Assembly (NCBI RefSeq): GCF_017329565.1
Contig: NZ_JAFMTT010000012.1
Source of the DNA: Alicyclobacillus mali
GTDB lineage: Bacteria; Bacillota; Bacilli; Alicyclobacillales; Alicyclobacillaceae
Strand: one strand, 5' to 3'
Length of the DNA: 64,000 bases
Shown: positions 42,723 to 51,789 of the stretch, one piece after another
Position numbering within the stretch: position 1 is the stretch's first letter
How the letters are laid out: every line of letters starts with the position of its first letter
The notes under the pieces: model-generated
The model's database searches: none
Seen by the model: only the letters and a program-made list of their open reading frames with translations
Told to the model about the DNA's origin: nothing
Translations under genes and position numbers: made by a program

Positions 42723-43238
42723 CTACGGATAACGCCGATGGACGCCGTATTTGTGTTTCCAAACCTGGTACGACAGACGGCTGCGCTTGAAACTGTCCAC
42801 GAATCGCTGCGTGTTGTCGAGCACGCGCCTCGCCTCCGCCAGGCTCATTTGCCTTGAGAAAATGGCTTGGCCGAACTCCTCAAGGTCAATGACGTGGTAG
42901 TACGACCGCTCGTACAACAGGACATCCACGTACATGTCTTCCACGTAAATGTATTCCTGATCTTCCCACACCTTGACGAGATCCACGTAATGGTCAAAGC
43001 GCAGGCGGGGATGCTTTACCGGTACGCCCTTGTCCATACACGTGCTGACGGCAATCCCCCACTGCGGATAAATCTCGCGCAGGTGATTCGTGTATCCCTG
43101 TTCGAATGCGGGGCGCTGCACGACCACCAACCCTGGTCTGCGAACGAGCTTTTCAATCACGAAAGGCTCATTCGAGCGGTCGATTCCGCGTTCTTCGCGC
43201 TTGTGAATTTGTTGAACGCGGCCTTCTCGTAGCGCCAC
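42723..43238 (-). CDS. DUF402 family protein, copy 2
   Basis: The 171-residue product has the DUF402 layout: N-terminal beta-strands, then WEDQEYIYVEDMYVDVLL with its acidic residues, HVIDLEEFGQAIFS, and a helical C-terminus (LAEARRVLDNTQRFVDSF). It is only distantly similar to the copy at 34558. GTG at 43238 is chosen because AGGAGGGG lies seven bases upstream. A phosphatase role like Ntdp is possible, but the triad is less clear here. Confidence 0.68.
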   Translation of the reverse strand: MALREGRVQQIHKREERGIDRSNEPFVIEKLVRRPGLVVVQRPAFEQGYTNHLREIYPQWGIAVSTCMDKGVPVKHPRLRFDHYVDLVKVWEDQEYIYVEDMYVDVLLYERSYYHVIDLEEFGQAIFSRQMSLAEARRVLDNTQRFVDSFKRSRLSYQVWKHKYGVHRRYP

Positions 43239-43322
43239 GAACGCCCCTCCTGCCTGTCCATAAGATCCGCTTTCCATATAGACTACCATGAGTTGCGTAA
43301 ATCACAAAGCCAAGGAAGGGCG

Positions 43323-43862
43323 TCACGACGGCCGCGGTCCGCGGCGCGGCTTGAATCTCCGCCTTGCATGCCGCCCGGCTGCAGGCGCAACGGAGCCACG
43401 GCTGCGGGACGAGCGGATCCGCATTCGCTTGCCCCGCACAACCCGGGCGCGCTTGACCGCCCACCACGCGCCAACGCCAAAGGCCGCCAACAGCAGAAAG
43501 TACACGTACCACGGGGCAGCCTCCAGAGGCTCGGCGTACGTCAGCGAGGCCGCGTCCGCATGTTCAATGACGACCCACTTGCCATCTGCACCAAACAGCC
43601 GACTCTGAGGCGGCAGCATGGCGCGATCGCCATTTATGGGGTTGTAGAAGAGGAGATAGCCCTCTTCATTTTCGCCTTCGTATTGCCAGTCGTCGATCAC
43701 GCGCTGGCCGAAGTTGACCTCGTGATACAGGGGATCTCTCGCAACGAAGGGCATGATCAAGCGGTAGCCTTCGTACACTGTGAGGAAAAGCGCCAAGCCT
43801 GCGGCAATCATCAGCCATACAGGCGCCCGCCGCGGGTTTCCGAGACGCATCCTCCTCGCCAT
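43323..43862 (-). CDS. Uncharacterised membrane protein with two helices
   Basis: This protein of 179 residues has a first helix at about 15-34 (VWLMIAAGLALFLTVYEG), an outside domain of about 80 residues, a second helix near 118-136 (WYVYFLLLAAFGVGAWWAV) and a very basic tail rich in Arg. The ATG at 43862 follows GGAGGTGTGG. I do not recognise the family. It lies downstream of crh on the same strand, with 76 bases between. Confidence 0.6.
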   Translation of the reverse strand: MARRMRLGNPRRAPVWLMIAAGLALFLTVYEGYRLIMPFVARDPLYHEVNFGQRVIDDWQYEGENEEGYLLFYNPINGDRAMLPPQSRLFGADGKWVVIEHADAASLTYAEPLEAAPWYVYFLLLAAFGVGAWWAVKRARVVRGKRMRIRSSRSRGSVAPAAGRHARRRFKPRRGPRPS

Positions 43863-43938
43863 CCGCCACACCTCCGGTTCTCCTGGGTGGATTCTATGAA
43901 CCGGAACGGACGGAGAGAACGAGTGCGGACACGCGGCG

Positions 43939-44211
43939 TCAAACGAACAATTCTTCGGATTCGACGAGCTTTGTCAACTGCTGAACAGCCGCCTGCTCAT
44001 CTGTGCCGCTCGCCCGAATGACAACGCGCTCACCAGGCGGGATGGCCAGGCTCATGACACCCATAATGCTCTTGGCGTTCGCCGCCTTGCCGTCCCTCTC
44101 CACGAACACTTCTGACTTGAAACGCGTCGCCTCTTGAACGAACTTGGCGGCCGCGCGAGCAAACAAACCGCCGCGCAAGCGGACAATCGTCTCTTTCTCA
44201 AACATTCTCAT
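43939..44211 (-). CDS. crh: Crh, catabolite repression HPr-like protein
   Basis: The 90-residue HPr homologue has the PTS phospho-acceptor His15 replaced: GGLFARAA has Phe where HPr has His (B. subtilis Crh has Gln). The regulatory Ser46 is kept in NAKSIMGVMSL. It therefore cannot carry PTS phosphate but can be phosphorylated by HprK (51790-52737) and act as a CcpA co-repressor. The ATG at 44211 follows GAGG at eight bases; the next ATG (44205) gives exact HPr numbering. The gene is at the end of yvcI-rapZ-yvcK-whiA-crh, as in B. subtilis. Confidence 0.9.
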   Translation of the reverse strand: MRMFEKETIVRLRGGLFARAAAKFVQEATRFKSEVFVERDGKAANAKSIMGVMSLAIPPGERVVIRASGTDEQAAVQQLTKLVESEELFV

Positions 44212-44272
44212 CACCAAGTCCTCAGGATTGATCTTGAGTATACCACTCCACGGACCCCGAAAGATAGCGGTT

Positions 44273-45262
44273 TCACGACTCTTTATGGGTCATTTCTGAC
44301 GATTTATCGACAGCCGCGTGACCATTTCCTGAACGATCTCGCAGCCGATCCGCGATCTCCTCCAGCTTGCGAAACCGGTGGTTCAGCCCCGACTTCGACA
44401 CCCGCCCCCCAATGGCCGCGCTCAGCTCCTGCAAGTTTGACTCCGGATACTGAAGTCGCAACAACGCGGCCTCGCGCAGGTGCTCCGGCAGGCTCTCCAG
44501 GCCTATGGTATGCTCGATCCGGCGGATGTGTTCCAGTTGCCGGATGGCTGCCGAGATGGTTTTATTCATGTTGGCCGTTTCGCAGTTCACCAGTCGATTC
44601 ACCTGATTTCGCATCCCCTTCACGATCCGCCGGTCCTCGAACTGGAGCAGCGCCCGCACCGCGCCAATCACGCTCAAGAACTCCACGATCTTTTCGACCT
44701 CTTTGATATAAACGATGTACCCCTTTTTTCGGCCCGCCACACGTGCGTTCAGGCCGTAATGGTTCATCAATCGCATCAGCCATTCGGCGAGATCGAGGGA
44801 ATGCGCGTAAACTTCCAGGTGATAGGACGAGCTCCCCGGCGCGTTCACAGAGCCGCCAGCGAGAAATGCCCCGCGGAGGAACGCGCGCCGGGCGTCATCC
44901 TTACGCGGCAGCGCCCATGCGGCAGCCAAAGGCCCGTCCGCCATCTCGCCGCCGTATCCGAGCTCCGCCAGCGCCTGCTCGGCCTGCGCACGGCTCAGGC
45001 GCAGGGTGTACACGTGGTTCTTCTTGAGTCGCATCTTCCGCCGCACCACGACTTCCGGACGAATACCCAACAGCTGCTTGATGGACGTGTAGACGCGCCT
45101 GGCTGTGGCCACGTTCTCGGTTTCAATGACGAGCGCGCCACCGCCCTCCTTCGGGCGAAACGACGCACTCAAGGCGAACACCGCCATGAGCTCGTACCGA
45201 GTTGCCGCGGGATCCGAGGCGATCTGCGTCAATTCCTTTTTGGTCTCCGCGGCAAACGACAT
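44273..45262 (-). CDS. whiA: WhiA, sporulation/cell-division DNA-binding protein
   Basis: The 329-residue protein combines an N-terminal homing-endonuclease-like domain (two LAGLIDADG-like halves, for example RRAFLRGAFLAGGSVN near residue 126) and a C-terminal helix-turn-helix (LQELSAAIGGRVSKSGLNHRFRK, about residues 276-298). It is DNA-binding but lacks the catalytic residues of homing enzymes. WhiA controls sporulation in Streptomyces and affects division and chromosome segregation in Bacillus. The ATG at 45262 follows GGAGAGG. It is 11 bases after yvcK. Confidence 0.95.
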   Translation of the reverse strand: MSFAAETKKELTQIASDPAATRYELMAVFALSASFRPKEGGGALVIETENVATARRVYTSIKQLLGIRPEVVVRRKMRLKKNHVYTLRLSRAQAEQALAELGYGGEMADGPLAAAWALPRKDDARRAFLRGAFLAGGSVNAPGSSSYHLEVYAHSLDLAEWLMRLMNHYGLNARVAGRKKGYIVYIKEVEKIVEFLSVIGAVRALLQFEDRRIVKGMRNQVNRLVNCETANMNKTISAAIRQLEHIRRIEHTIGLESLPEHLREAALLRLQYPESNLQELSAAIGGRVSKSGLNHRFRKLEEIADRLRDRSGNGHAAVDKSSEMTHKES

Positions 45263-45273
45263 CGTAACCTCTC

Positions 45274-46440
45274 CTATCTCGTCGGGCGCTTTGCATCCCG
45301 CTCATAGCCCAGGAGGCTCACAATCTGCTCGGCTACCTTCCGGCTATCGTGACGGGCGTAAGTCGCGTAGTGAATGAAGTCGCGGGCGATGACCTTGAGC
45401 CCGAGCTTGTGTAGTTCCTCCATGTCCACCCGTACCGGATAACTCATCTGCTCCTGATAGCGCCGTAGAGCCTCCTCGGGCAACGGGGCCGCGTTCACGA
45501 GCACGTAATTGAACAGCCGGTGCTCCACATGCCGATAAATCGCGCGCACGTGACTCGAGGCCGACAGGTCGTCGGTCTCCCCGCGCTGGGTCATGACATT
45601 GCATATGTAAATCTTACAGGCTCGGCTCGACGCAATGGCATCCGCAATACCAGGCACCAGCAGGTTTGGCAATACGCTTGTGTACAAACTGCCTGGCCCC
45701 ACGACGATCGCATCCGCCGACTCGATGGCCGAAAGGACGTCCGGCAGGGGTTCGAGGTTCGGCGGCACGAGTTCAAGGCGCTCGATCCGCCCGGCGGCCT
45801 CCGGAATTCTTGATTCTCCCTCGACCACGCGCCCATCTTCGAGGTACGCGCGAAGGCGAACGTCCTCGCGCACGGCTGGCAAAACCTTCCCGCGAACCGC
45901 CAGCACGCGGCTCGTCTCGCGAATCGCCGACTCAAAGTCACCCATGATGTGCGTCATCGCCGCGAGGAACAGGTTGCCAAAGCTATGACCTTCGAGTCCC
46001 TCACCCGCGGGAAAGCGAAACTGCAGGAGGCGCTCCAGCAACGGCTCCGTGTCCGCCAGGGCGACCAGGCAGTTGCGGATGTCCCCGGGCGGCGGCATGG
46101 CGAAGTCATGCCGCAGTCGACCGGAACTCCCGCCGTCGTCCGCCACGGTCACAACGGCGGTGAGATCGACGTCGTACTCCTTGAGGCCGCGCAGAATGGT
46201 CGACAGGCCGGTCCCCCCACCGATGCACACAATTTTCAGCCTGCGCTCTCGCCACTTTTGGATGCGCCGCTGGCGCCGAATGTCGGACCACCAGCCGAAC
46301 GCAAGCAGCACCACCGCCGCGAGCACGACCGCGACGCCGATCTCGGCAGCGTGCGGCCAGCGCGACAGCCGCAAAACGCCCGTCAAAAGGCCCATGCCGA
46401 AACAGGCGATGGTCCACGCGAGCAACCACCACTGTCGCAT
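45274..46440 (-). CDS. yvcK: YvcK, gluconeogenesis factor, with N-terminal membrane anchor
   Basis: YvcK binds UDP-GlcNAc and is needed for growth on gluconeogenic carbon and for normal cell shape. The core starts near residue 69 with IVCIGGGTGLST and contains TVADDGGSSGRLR, PPGDIRNCLVALAD, GHSFGNLFLAA and VGPGSLYTSVLPNLL. Unlike the B. subtilis protein (about 317 residues), this one has 388 residues: an extra N-terminal stretch with two membrane helices (about 4-22 and 33-52) and a basic linker. GGGAGG precedes the ATG at 46440, so the extension is real. It lies between rapZ and whiA. Confidence 0.94.
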   Translation of the reverse strand: MRQWWLLAWTIACFGMGLLTGVLRLSRWPHAAEIGVAVVLAAVVLLAFGWWSDIRRQRRIQKWRERRLKIVCIGGGTGLSTILRGLKEYDVDLTAVVTVADDGGSSGRLRHDFAMPPPGDIRNCLVALADTEPLLERLLQFRFPAGEGLEGHSFGNLFLAAMTHIMGDFESAIRETSRVLAVRGKVLPAVREDVRLRAYLEDGRVVEGESRIPEAAGRIERLELVPPNLEPLPDVLSAIESADAIVVGPGSLYTSVLPNLLVPGIADAIASSRACKIYICNVMTQRGETDDLSASSHVRAIYRHVEHRLFNYVLVNAAPLPEEALRRYQEQMSYPVRVDMEELHKLGLKVIARDFIHYATYARHDSRKVAEQIVSLLGYERDAKRPTR

Positions 46441-46443
46441 GGG

Positions 46444-47310
46444 CTAATCCTCCCGCCTGAAGTCCCGGTGCGTCAGGTCGACGACGGCAATATCCCGCAG
46501 ATGCGCCGCAATGTGCTTCGCGACCGCCACGGAACGATGCTTACCGCCTGTGCAGCCCACGCCGATGACGAGATGGCTCTTTCCTTCCCGCTGAAACTCC
46601 GGGATTAGAAAATCGAGCATCTCTTCCGCCTTCTGTAGAAATGACTGCGTCTGCGGCCACTGCATCACGTAGTTGTACACCGGTTCGTCTTCCCCGGTGT
46701 AGGGACGAAGATGGTCGATATAGTGAGGATTGGGCAAGAAACGCACGTCGAACACCATATCCGCATCGAGGGGCACGCCGAACTTGAACCCGAACGACAC
46801 GACGTGTACCGGCAGGCGCACGGCGTGTTCGACAAACCGGCGACTCAGTTCCTGCTTCAGTTGATTGGCGGATAGGTTGGATGTGTCGATCACGACGTCG
46901 GCCGCCTGCCGCACGCCCGCGAGCTTCTGGCGCTCAGCCTGGATGCTCTCGAGCAACCTGCCGCCCATCGAAAGCGGATGGCGGCGGCGAGAAGCCTTGT
47001 ACCGCCGCACGAGCGTCGCGTCGTCTGCGTCAAGAAACACGAGCGTGACCGTGACGTCTTTGCGATCTCGGATCTCCTGAACGGTCATCAGCAGCGGTTC
47101 GAAGAGTTCTCCTCCGCGCAAGTCACAGCCAAACGCCATCTTGCTGAGCTTGCCCGACGCGTGCTCGGCCATATCGATGAGGCGCGGCATGAGCGCAGGC
47201 GGCAAATTATCGACACAGAAAAAGCCAAAGTCTTCGAACGCCTGCATCGCGGTGGACTTGCCCGCACCTGACATCCCGGTCAGCACGATCGCCTGCAAGC
47301 GATTGGTCAC
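46444..47310 (-). CDS. rapZ: RapZ/YvcJ, RNase adaptor P-loop protein
   Basis: The 288-residue nucleotide-binding protein has TGMSGAGKST (Walker A, residues 11-20), a Walker B-like region FFCVDNLPP, and the C-terminal domain with GCTGGKHRSVAVA that in E. coli binds the GlmZ RNA and GlcN6P. In B. subtilis YvcJ affects competence. The start is GTG at 47310 behind GAGGGGG, overlapping the yvcI stop by four bases (GTGA). It is co-transcribed with yvcK three bases later. Confidence 0.94.
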   Translation of the reverse strand: MTNRLQAIVLTGMSGAGKSTAMQAFEDFGFFCVDNLPPALMPRLIDMAEHASGKLSKMAFGCDLRGGELFEPLLMTVQEIRDRKDVTVTLVFLDADDATLVRRYKASRRRHPLSMGGRLLESIQAERQKLAGVRQAADVVIDTSNLSANQLKQELSRRFVEHAVRLPVHVVSFGFKFGVPLDADMVFDVRFLPNPHYIDHLRPYTGEDEPVYNYVMQWPQTQSFLQKAEEMLDFLIPEFQREGKSHLVIGVGCTGGKHRSVAVAKHIAAHLRDIAVVDLTHRDFRRED

Positions 47311-47861
47311 AGCACATCCCCCTCTTGGCTGCGCGCAAACAGCGGCTCCAGCGGATAGCCGTCGGGATCCATCTCATAGCGAAGCAGGCGATGCTCCGCG
47401 TCATAAGAGAAGCTGCCAAAGAACACTCGGTCATCCCCGCGCTCCTCGGCGGCGATGGCGTGCAGAAGCATGATGCGATCTCCTTCGTCCATGGGCAGGC
47501 TCGAAAGTTCCATCTTCGTGACGACAGCGAGCGTGCCCTCTCGATGGACGGTATGGAGACTCCCCGAGGCGCCTCGGCCGAAGAACTGTGCGATGATACG
47601 CCGTTTCTCGCCTTCATCAGGCCCTGCGGCGATGTGGATCTCGTACACCCCGCGAAGGTCCGCGTCGTCGAGTTCGAGGCCCGTTTCCTCCGCGAACTCG
47701 CGCATGGCTGCGAGTCTCCACGATTCTCCTGGTTCGACCTTGCCGCCCGGCAGGTACCACCATCCGCGGCGCGGTTTGCGCAACATCACGAACCCGCCGT
47801 CAAACGGTGCATAGCAGTTGACGATCACCTGCAAGGCGCCCACCCCATTTGTGAACAGCAT
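47307..47861 (-). CDS. Nudix hydrolase (YvcI-like)
   Basis: The 184-residue product has a complete Nudix box, G-x5-E-x7-RE-x2-EE-x-G, in GKVEPGESWRLAAMREFAEETG (about residues 39-60). Family members cleave nucleoside diphosphates linked to another moiety; the substrate is not known here. The ATG at 47861 has GGAG seven bases upstream. It is the first gene of the rapZ-yvcK-whiA-crh operon, as yvcI is in B. subtilis. Confidence 0.86.
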   Translation of the reverse strand: MLFTNGVGALQVIVNCYAPFDGGFVMLRKPRRGWWYLPGGKVEPGESWRLAAMREFAEETGLELDDADLRGVYEIHIAAGPDEGEKRRIIAQFFGRGASGSLHTVHREGTLAVVTKMELSSLPMDEGDRIMLLHAIAAEERGDDRVFFGSFSYDAEHRLLRYEMDPDGYPLEPLFARSQEGDVL

Positions 47862-47902
47862 AGCATGCTCCGTCAAAAGTATACCAGGGATGCGGTCGAC
47901 AC

Positions 47903-47932
47903 AAAAAAAGTGGCACTCGGAATCCGAGTGCC
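47903..47932 (-). terminator. Rho-independent terminator after the TPR-protein gene
   Basis: A perfect nine-base stem GGCACTCGG/CCGAGTGCC with a three-base loop is followed on the minus strand by ACTTTTTTT. It lies 122 bases after the stop at 48054 and separates that gene from the yvcI operon. Confidence 0.85.
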
Positions 47933-48053
47933 CAAGAACCTCTATATCAAAAGGGGGTCAAATGTGCTACGTCTATAGAGTAGACCGCGCATGTTTCAAC
48001 CGTGTTACATCCTCGTGAAATTTTGATGACCGCCGAACATTTTCCGACGCTGC

Positions 48054-49817
48054 TCATTCCTCTCGGCTGCGCCGGGCATGCCACCCCGCGCGCAGAACGA
48101 CCTGTTCCAAGCGCGAGCTGCATTTGCTGAGCGACGATGCGGAGACGTTGAATTGCGCGGCGAGATCGCGCTGCACGACGGGCACGCTCGCATAGCGCAA
48201 TACGACGTACAGAAGCCCGGATGCCCAGGTCTCGGGTTTCACGATGCGCTTTTTCAGATCGAGGAACAGCTCGTCGTACAAGTACGTCAGCCAAAACCTG
48301 CGCGCCTGGCCCACGAGAGCTCGCAGACCGCGAGCCATGAGCCACGTCTCCGCCAGGTCCCAGACCTCACGCCACTGAGGCTGAAGGTCGAGAATGATGT
48401 CTTTGCGGACATCCTCGAGGCGAATTTCCGTGGACCCGTTGGCGCGCCAAATCCGGACAGCGCCCTTCGCACCCATCCGCTTGAGCGCCACGAGGGTCTG
48501 CTCCTGAAGCGACGCGTCAATATCGGACCGAGCCAAAAAAGACTTGAGCGCCTGTTCGGCGTCATTGTCCCCGACCACCGCGAGCGCGCGAATGACGCGC
48601 TGGCGCACCTCGCGGTTGCCATGGCGCAAACTCCAGTACAGGGACGCCCGAAGCAGAGGATCCCGCTTCCATTCGTCAGGAGACGACGTCTGCAGGCGAT
48701 CTCGGACTTCGGCGAGTTGCATCTCGACGGGAATGTCGAGCTGGTAACCAGCGCTCACGGTGAGAAGACCCGCGGCCCGCGCTTGCCGCACCCGCTCGAG
48801 GTGATAGTCCGCGACGCGCGCGCAGTCCTCGATCCGCACCAACTGCCTCCACAGCGATTCGGCAGCGCGCAGGTTGCCCAGGTTGGCGTGCGCCGCGGCC
48901 AACCCGTGCAACAACATCGGGTGATGCGGCGGTACGAGACGAGCCAGGCGGCGAAACGCCAAGAGCGCATCCGCGTGGCGGCCGACAAACCCGAGCGTGA
49001 TGGCGACTTTCATCGCGATGTCCGGATGAAGCGGGATGACCTTGAGGAGCGGCTCCACCGCTCGCGCGAGCCGCGCTTCATCTCCGAAATGTTGCAACAA
49101 TATCGCGCGGTTGCAAAGCGCATGGAGATTGTCCGGCTGGCGATCGAGCACGCTCTCCGCCATCGCAAGCGCCTTCTCGTACTGACCGGTGTAATAATAC
49201 GCCAGGCTCAAATTGTTGCGCGCCGCGATATGAGATGGATCAGCCTCCACCACCTGCTCCAGCCACTCCACAGCGACCTCGAACTGCCCGTTTTCGAGAA
49301 AGTAGCGCCCGTCCTGAATGGCCTGCATGGTTTCCGCGCGCGCTTCCTCACGCCTTCTGCGCTCGATCGCCTTGCCGCCGCCAAACTCGTCGATGAGAAT
49401 GGAGAGCATCTCCTCGGCCTCGGCGGCGTATTCGCCATCCGGATCATGATCCAGGTAGCGGAGGAGATGCTCTTCAGCCGCGTCGTAGTCACCGAGATTG
49501 GCGTAGTTGTTGGCAAGGTAAAACCAGCATTCCGACATGTGCGGATCCATATGTTCAAGCACGTAGTGCAATAACTCGTTCGACGCTTCAAAGTCACCGA
49601 GTTCCGCGAGCACACCCGCAAGATTACAGTAATTTACTGGATTGTCGGGTTCGTACTCGACTGTCCTCTGGAACGCTTTCACCGCGCGCGCCAGATCATT
49701 CCGCTGCAGAAAGCGCATGCCGCGCTCAAAAAAGTAGGACGCGTCCAGCTTCATCGCGATCACGTTCTCGGGTCGGTCCATCTGGCTGTAGCGATGGCGA
49801 CGTTTGTCCATTTGCAC
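48054..49817 (-). CDS. Large TPR/HEAT-repeat protein with C-terminal helix-turn-helix
   Basis: The product of about 587 residues has TPR units in its first half (for example FFERGMRFLQRNDLARAVKAFQ, AAEEHLLRYLDHDP, VEWLEQVVEADP, ALAMAESVLDRQP). HEAT-like repeats follow around residues 390-440 (VRQRVIRALAVVGDNDAEQAL). A C-terminal segment, QRDLAAQFNVSASSLSKCSSRLEQ, looks like a helix-turn-helix. The function is unknown; a scaffold that also binds DNA is possible. I prefer GTG at 49817 after GGGAGG, though 11 bases is a long spacer; other starts up to 49949 exist. It is divergent from argS. Confidence 0.7.
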   Translation of the reverse strand: MQMDKRRHRYSQMDRPENVIAMKLDASYFFERGMRFLQRNDLARAVKAFQRTVEYEPDNPVNYCNLAGVLAELGDFEASNELLHYVLEHMDPHMSECWFYLANNYANLGDYDAAEEHLLRYLDHDPDGEYAAEAEEMLSILIDEFGGGKAIERRRREEARAETMQAIQDGRYFLENGQFEVAVEWLEQVVEADPSHIAARNNLSLAYYYTGQYEKALAMAESVLDRQPDNLHALCNRAILLQHFGDEARLARAVEPLLKVIPLHPDIAMKVAITLGFVGRHADALLAFRRLARLVPPHHPMLLHGLAAAHANLGNLRAAESLWRQLVRIEDCARVADYHLERVRQARAAGLLTVSAGYQLDIPVEMQLAEVRDRLQTSSPDEWKRDPLLRASLYWSLRHGNREVRQRVIRALAVVGDNDAEQALKSFLARSDIDASLQEQTLVALKRMGAKGAVRIWRANGSTEIRLEDVRKDIILDLQPQWREVWDLAETWLMARGLRALVGQARRFWLTYLYDELFLDLKKRIVKPETWASGLLYVVLRYASVPVVQRDLAAQFNVSASSLSKCSSRLEQVVLRAGWHARRSREE

Positions 49818-49964
49818 CTTGTGCAGCGCCTCCCTTTGCATCTTCCAACGGCACACGCACTCGAGGGTCGTCGAGCTTACGCGCTTGTCGCGCTCGCAAC
49901 TGGTGGAAAAAGTATAGCACAGCGGGCCAGAAATGGCGAAGTTCCTCAAGAAATTTGTACATGC

Positions 49965-49970
49965 TATAAT
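49965..49970 (+). promoter_or_regulatory. argS promoter, extended -10
   Basis: TGC-TATAAT (49962-49970) is an extended -10 box. The -35 region (TTCCTC at 17 bases) is weak, which the TG extension can offset. The argS start lies 33 bases on. Confidence 0.6.
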
Positions 49971-50002
49971 GAATAGACGCTTCTCGAGGACTGTACAGGG
50001 GG

Positions 50003-51703
50003 ATGAACGTGAAATCGATCAAACGTGCCATCGCACATGCGATTGCAGAGGTCGTCGTGCGGCCGACGGACGAGGTCGCCCGCATGCTGGAGTATCCGCC
50101 AAACCCGGCGCTGGGCGATCTCGCGCTGCCCTGCTTCCAGTTCGCGCGGGAGATGCGCAAAAATCCAGTGCAAATCGCGCAGGATTTGGCGGATCGCGTC
50201 CGGCAAGTCGATGGTGTGGAGAACGCACAGGCCGAGAAGGGCTTTTTGAACATCCGGCTGGCGCGGACCCCGTTCGCGGAGCGCGTGGTGGGACAGGCTA
50301 TCGCCTCGGTGCATGACCTGTTTTCACAGGAACGGGGACGCGGTCGGACAGCCGTGATCGACTACTCGTCACCCAATATCGCGAAGCCATTTGGCGTCGG
50401 GCATCTGCGCTCCACCATCATCGGCCACGCGCTCAAGCGCATGATGCGCGAGGACGGTTGGAAGGTGGAGGGCGTCAACCACCTGGGAGATTGGGGCACG
50501 CAGTTTGGCAAGGTGATTGCGGCCTATCTCAAGTGGGGCAGCGAGGATGAGGTGCGCAGGGATCCGGTCAAGGAGCTGTTCCGCCTGTACGTCCGGTTTC
50601 ACCAGGAGGCGGAGTCGTCGCCCGAGCTCGAAGACGAGGGGCGCCTCTGGTTCAAAAAGCTGGAGGATGGCGATCCAGAGGCGACGCGCCTGTGGCGATG
50701 GTTCATCGACGAGAGCCTGCGCGCGTTTAAGCAGGTCTACGACCTCCTGGGCGTGGAGTTCGAGCATTACATCGGCGAGAGCTTTTACAATGATAAGATG
50801 GACGCCATTGTGCAGGAGTTGCGCGCCAAGGGGCTGTTGATGGAAGACCAGGGTGCGGAAGTGGTGGATTTGTCCGCGTACGACATGCCGCCCTGCATCA
50901 TCGTCAAGTCGGATGGCACGTCCATCTACGCCACGCGCGATCTCGCCGCGGCTGACTATCGGCATCACGCGTTTGGCGCAGACACGCTCCTGTATGTCGT
51001 GGGCGCGGAGCAAAAGTTGCACTTTGAGCAGGTGTTCAAGGTGCTCGAACTCATGGGGCGGGACTACGCGAAGAACTGCGTGCATGTCCAATTTGGGCTG
51101 ATGAAATTCAACGGTCAGCGCCTTTCGACCCGGCGCGGGCACGTGGTCTACCTCGAAGACGTCCTGCAGAAGGCCATCGAGGAAGCGCGCGCCATCATTG
51201 ACGAGAAAAATCCTGGGCTCGAAGACAAGGAAGCCATCGCCCGCCAGGTCGGCGTGGGCGCTGTGATCTTCAACGATCTCAAGACGTACCGAGTTCATGA
51301 AGTGGATTTTCGGTACGAGGACGTGCTCAATTTCGACGGCGAGACCGGCCCGTACGTGCAGTACACCCATGCCCGCGCGTCGAGCGTACTGCGCAAGGCG
51401 GAGGCGGACCAGGTCGCGTGGGACCCAAGCTATGCGCCGGATGACGCGGAGTGGGCGCTCATTTTCCTTCTCGCGCAGGCCAACGAGTCCTTGGAGCGCG
51501 CGGTTGATACGTACGATCCGTCCGTGATCGCCCGTTACGCTCTGCAGCTTTGTCACGCGTTCAATCGCTTTTATCACGACCACCCTATCCTGCAGGCAGA
51601 CGAGCCAGCGCGCAGATCGAGACTCGCGCTCACGCGGGCGGTGCGCGATGCGCTCGCGAAATCCCTCTATCTTCTTGGCATCGAAGCACCAGAGGAAATG
51701 TGA
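50003..51703 (+). CDS. argS: Arginyl-tRNA synthetase
   Basis: This class I synthetase charges tRNA-Arg and needs the tRNA for amino-acid activation. Its 566 residues have an N-terminal Add-1 domain (residues 1-100), the HIGH-type motif GVGHLRST (about 132-139), and, instead of KMSKS, the segment GQRLSTRRGHVV typical of many ArgRS. The C-terminal DALR anticodon-binding domain is present. The start ATG at 50003 follows AGGGGG. It is the only plus-strand gene in a long minus-strand stretch, with its own promoter and terminator. Confidence 0.97.
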   Translation: MNVKSIKRAIAHAIAEVVVRPTDEVARMLEYPPNPALGDLALPCFQFAREMRKNPVQIAQDLADRVRQVDGVENAQAEKGFLNIRLARTPFAERVVGQAIASVHDLFSQERGRGRTAVIDYSSPNIAKPFGVGHLRSTIIGHALKRMMREDGWKVEGVNHLGDWGTQFGKVIAAYLKWGSEDEVRRDPVKELFRLYVRFHQEAESSPELEDEGRLWFKKLEDGDPEATRLWRWFIDESLRAFKQVYDLLGVEFEHYIGESFYNDKMDAIVQELRAKGLLMEDQGAEVVDLSAYDMPPCIIVKSDGTSIYATRDLAAADYRHHAFGADTLLYVVGAEQKLHFEQVFKVLELMGRDYAKNCVHVQFGLMKFNGQRLSTRRGHVVYLEDVLQKAIEEARAIIDEKNPGLEDKEAIARQVGVGAVIFNDLKTYRVHEVDFRYEDVLNFDGETGPYVQYTHARASSVLRKAEADQVAWDPSYAPDDAEWALIFLLAQANESLERAVDTYDPSVIARYALQLCHAFNRFYHDHPILQADEPARRSRLALTRAVRDALAKSLYLLGIEAPEEM

Positions 51704-51730
51704 AAAGCGGCGGAGATGTCCGCCGCTTTT
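51703..51730. terminator. Bidirectional terminator between argS and hprK
   Basis: AAAAGCGGCGGA, loop GATG, TCCGCCGCTTTT is a perfect 12-base stem whose A and T runs serve both strands. It starts at the argS stop codon and lies 60 bases past the convergent hprK stop. Confidence 0.9.
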
Positions 51731-51789
51731 GCTTTGCACCGTGCACGCACCGCGGACGGGTTGGCCGACCGTGCGGTCCGTCGCGCCGC

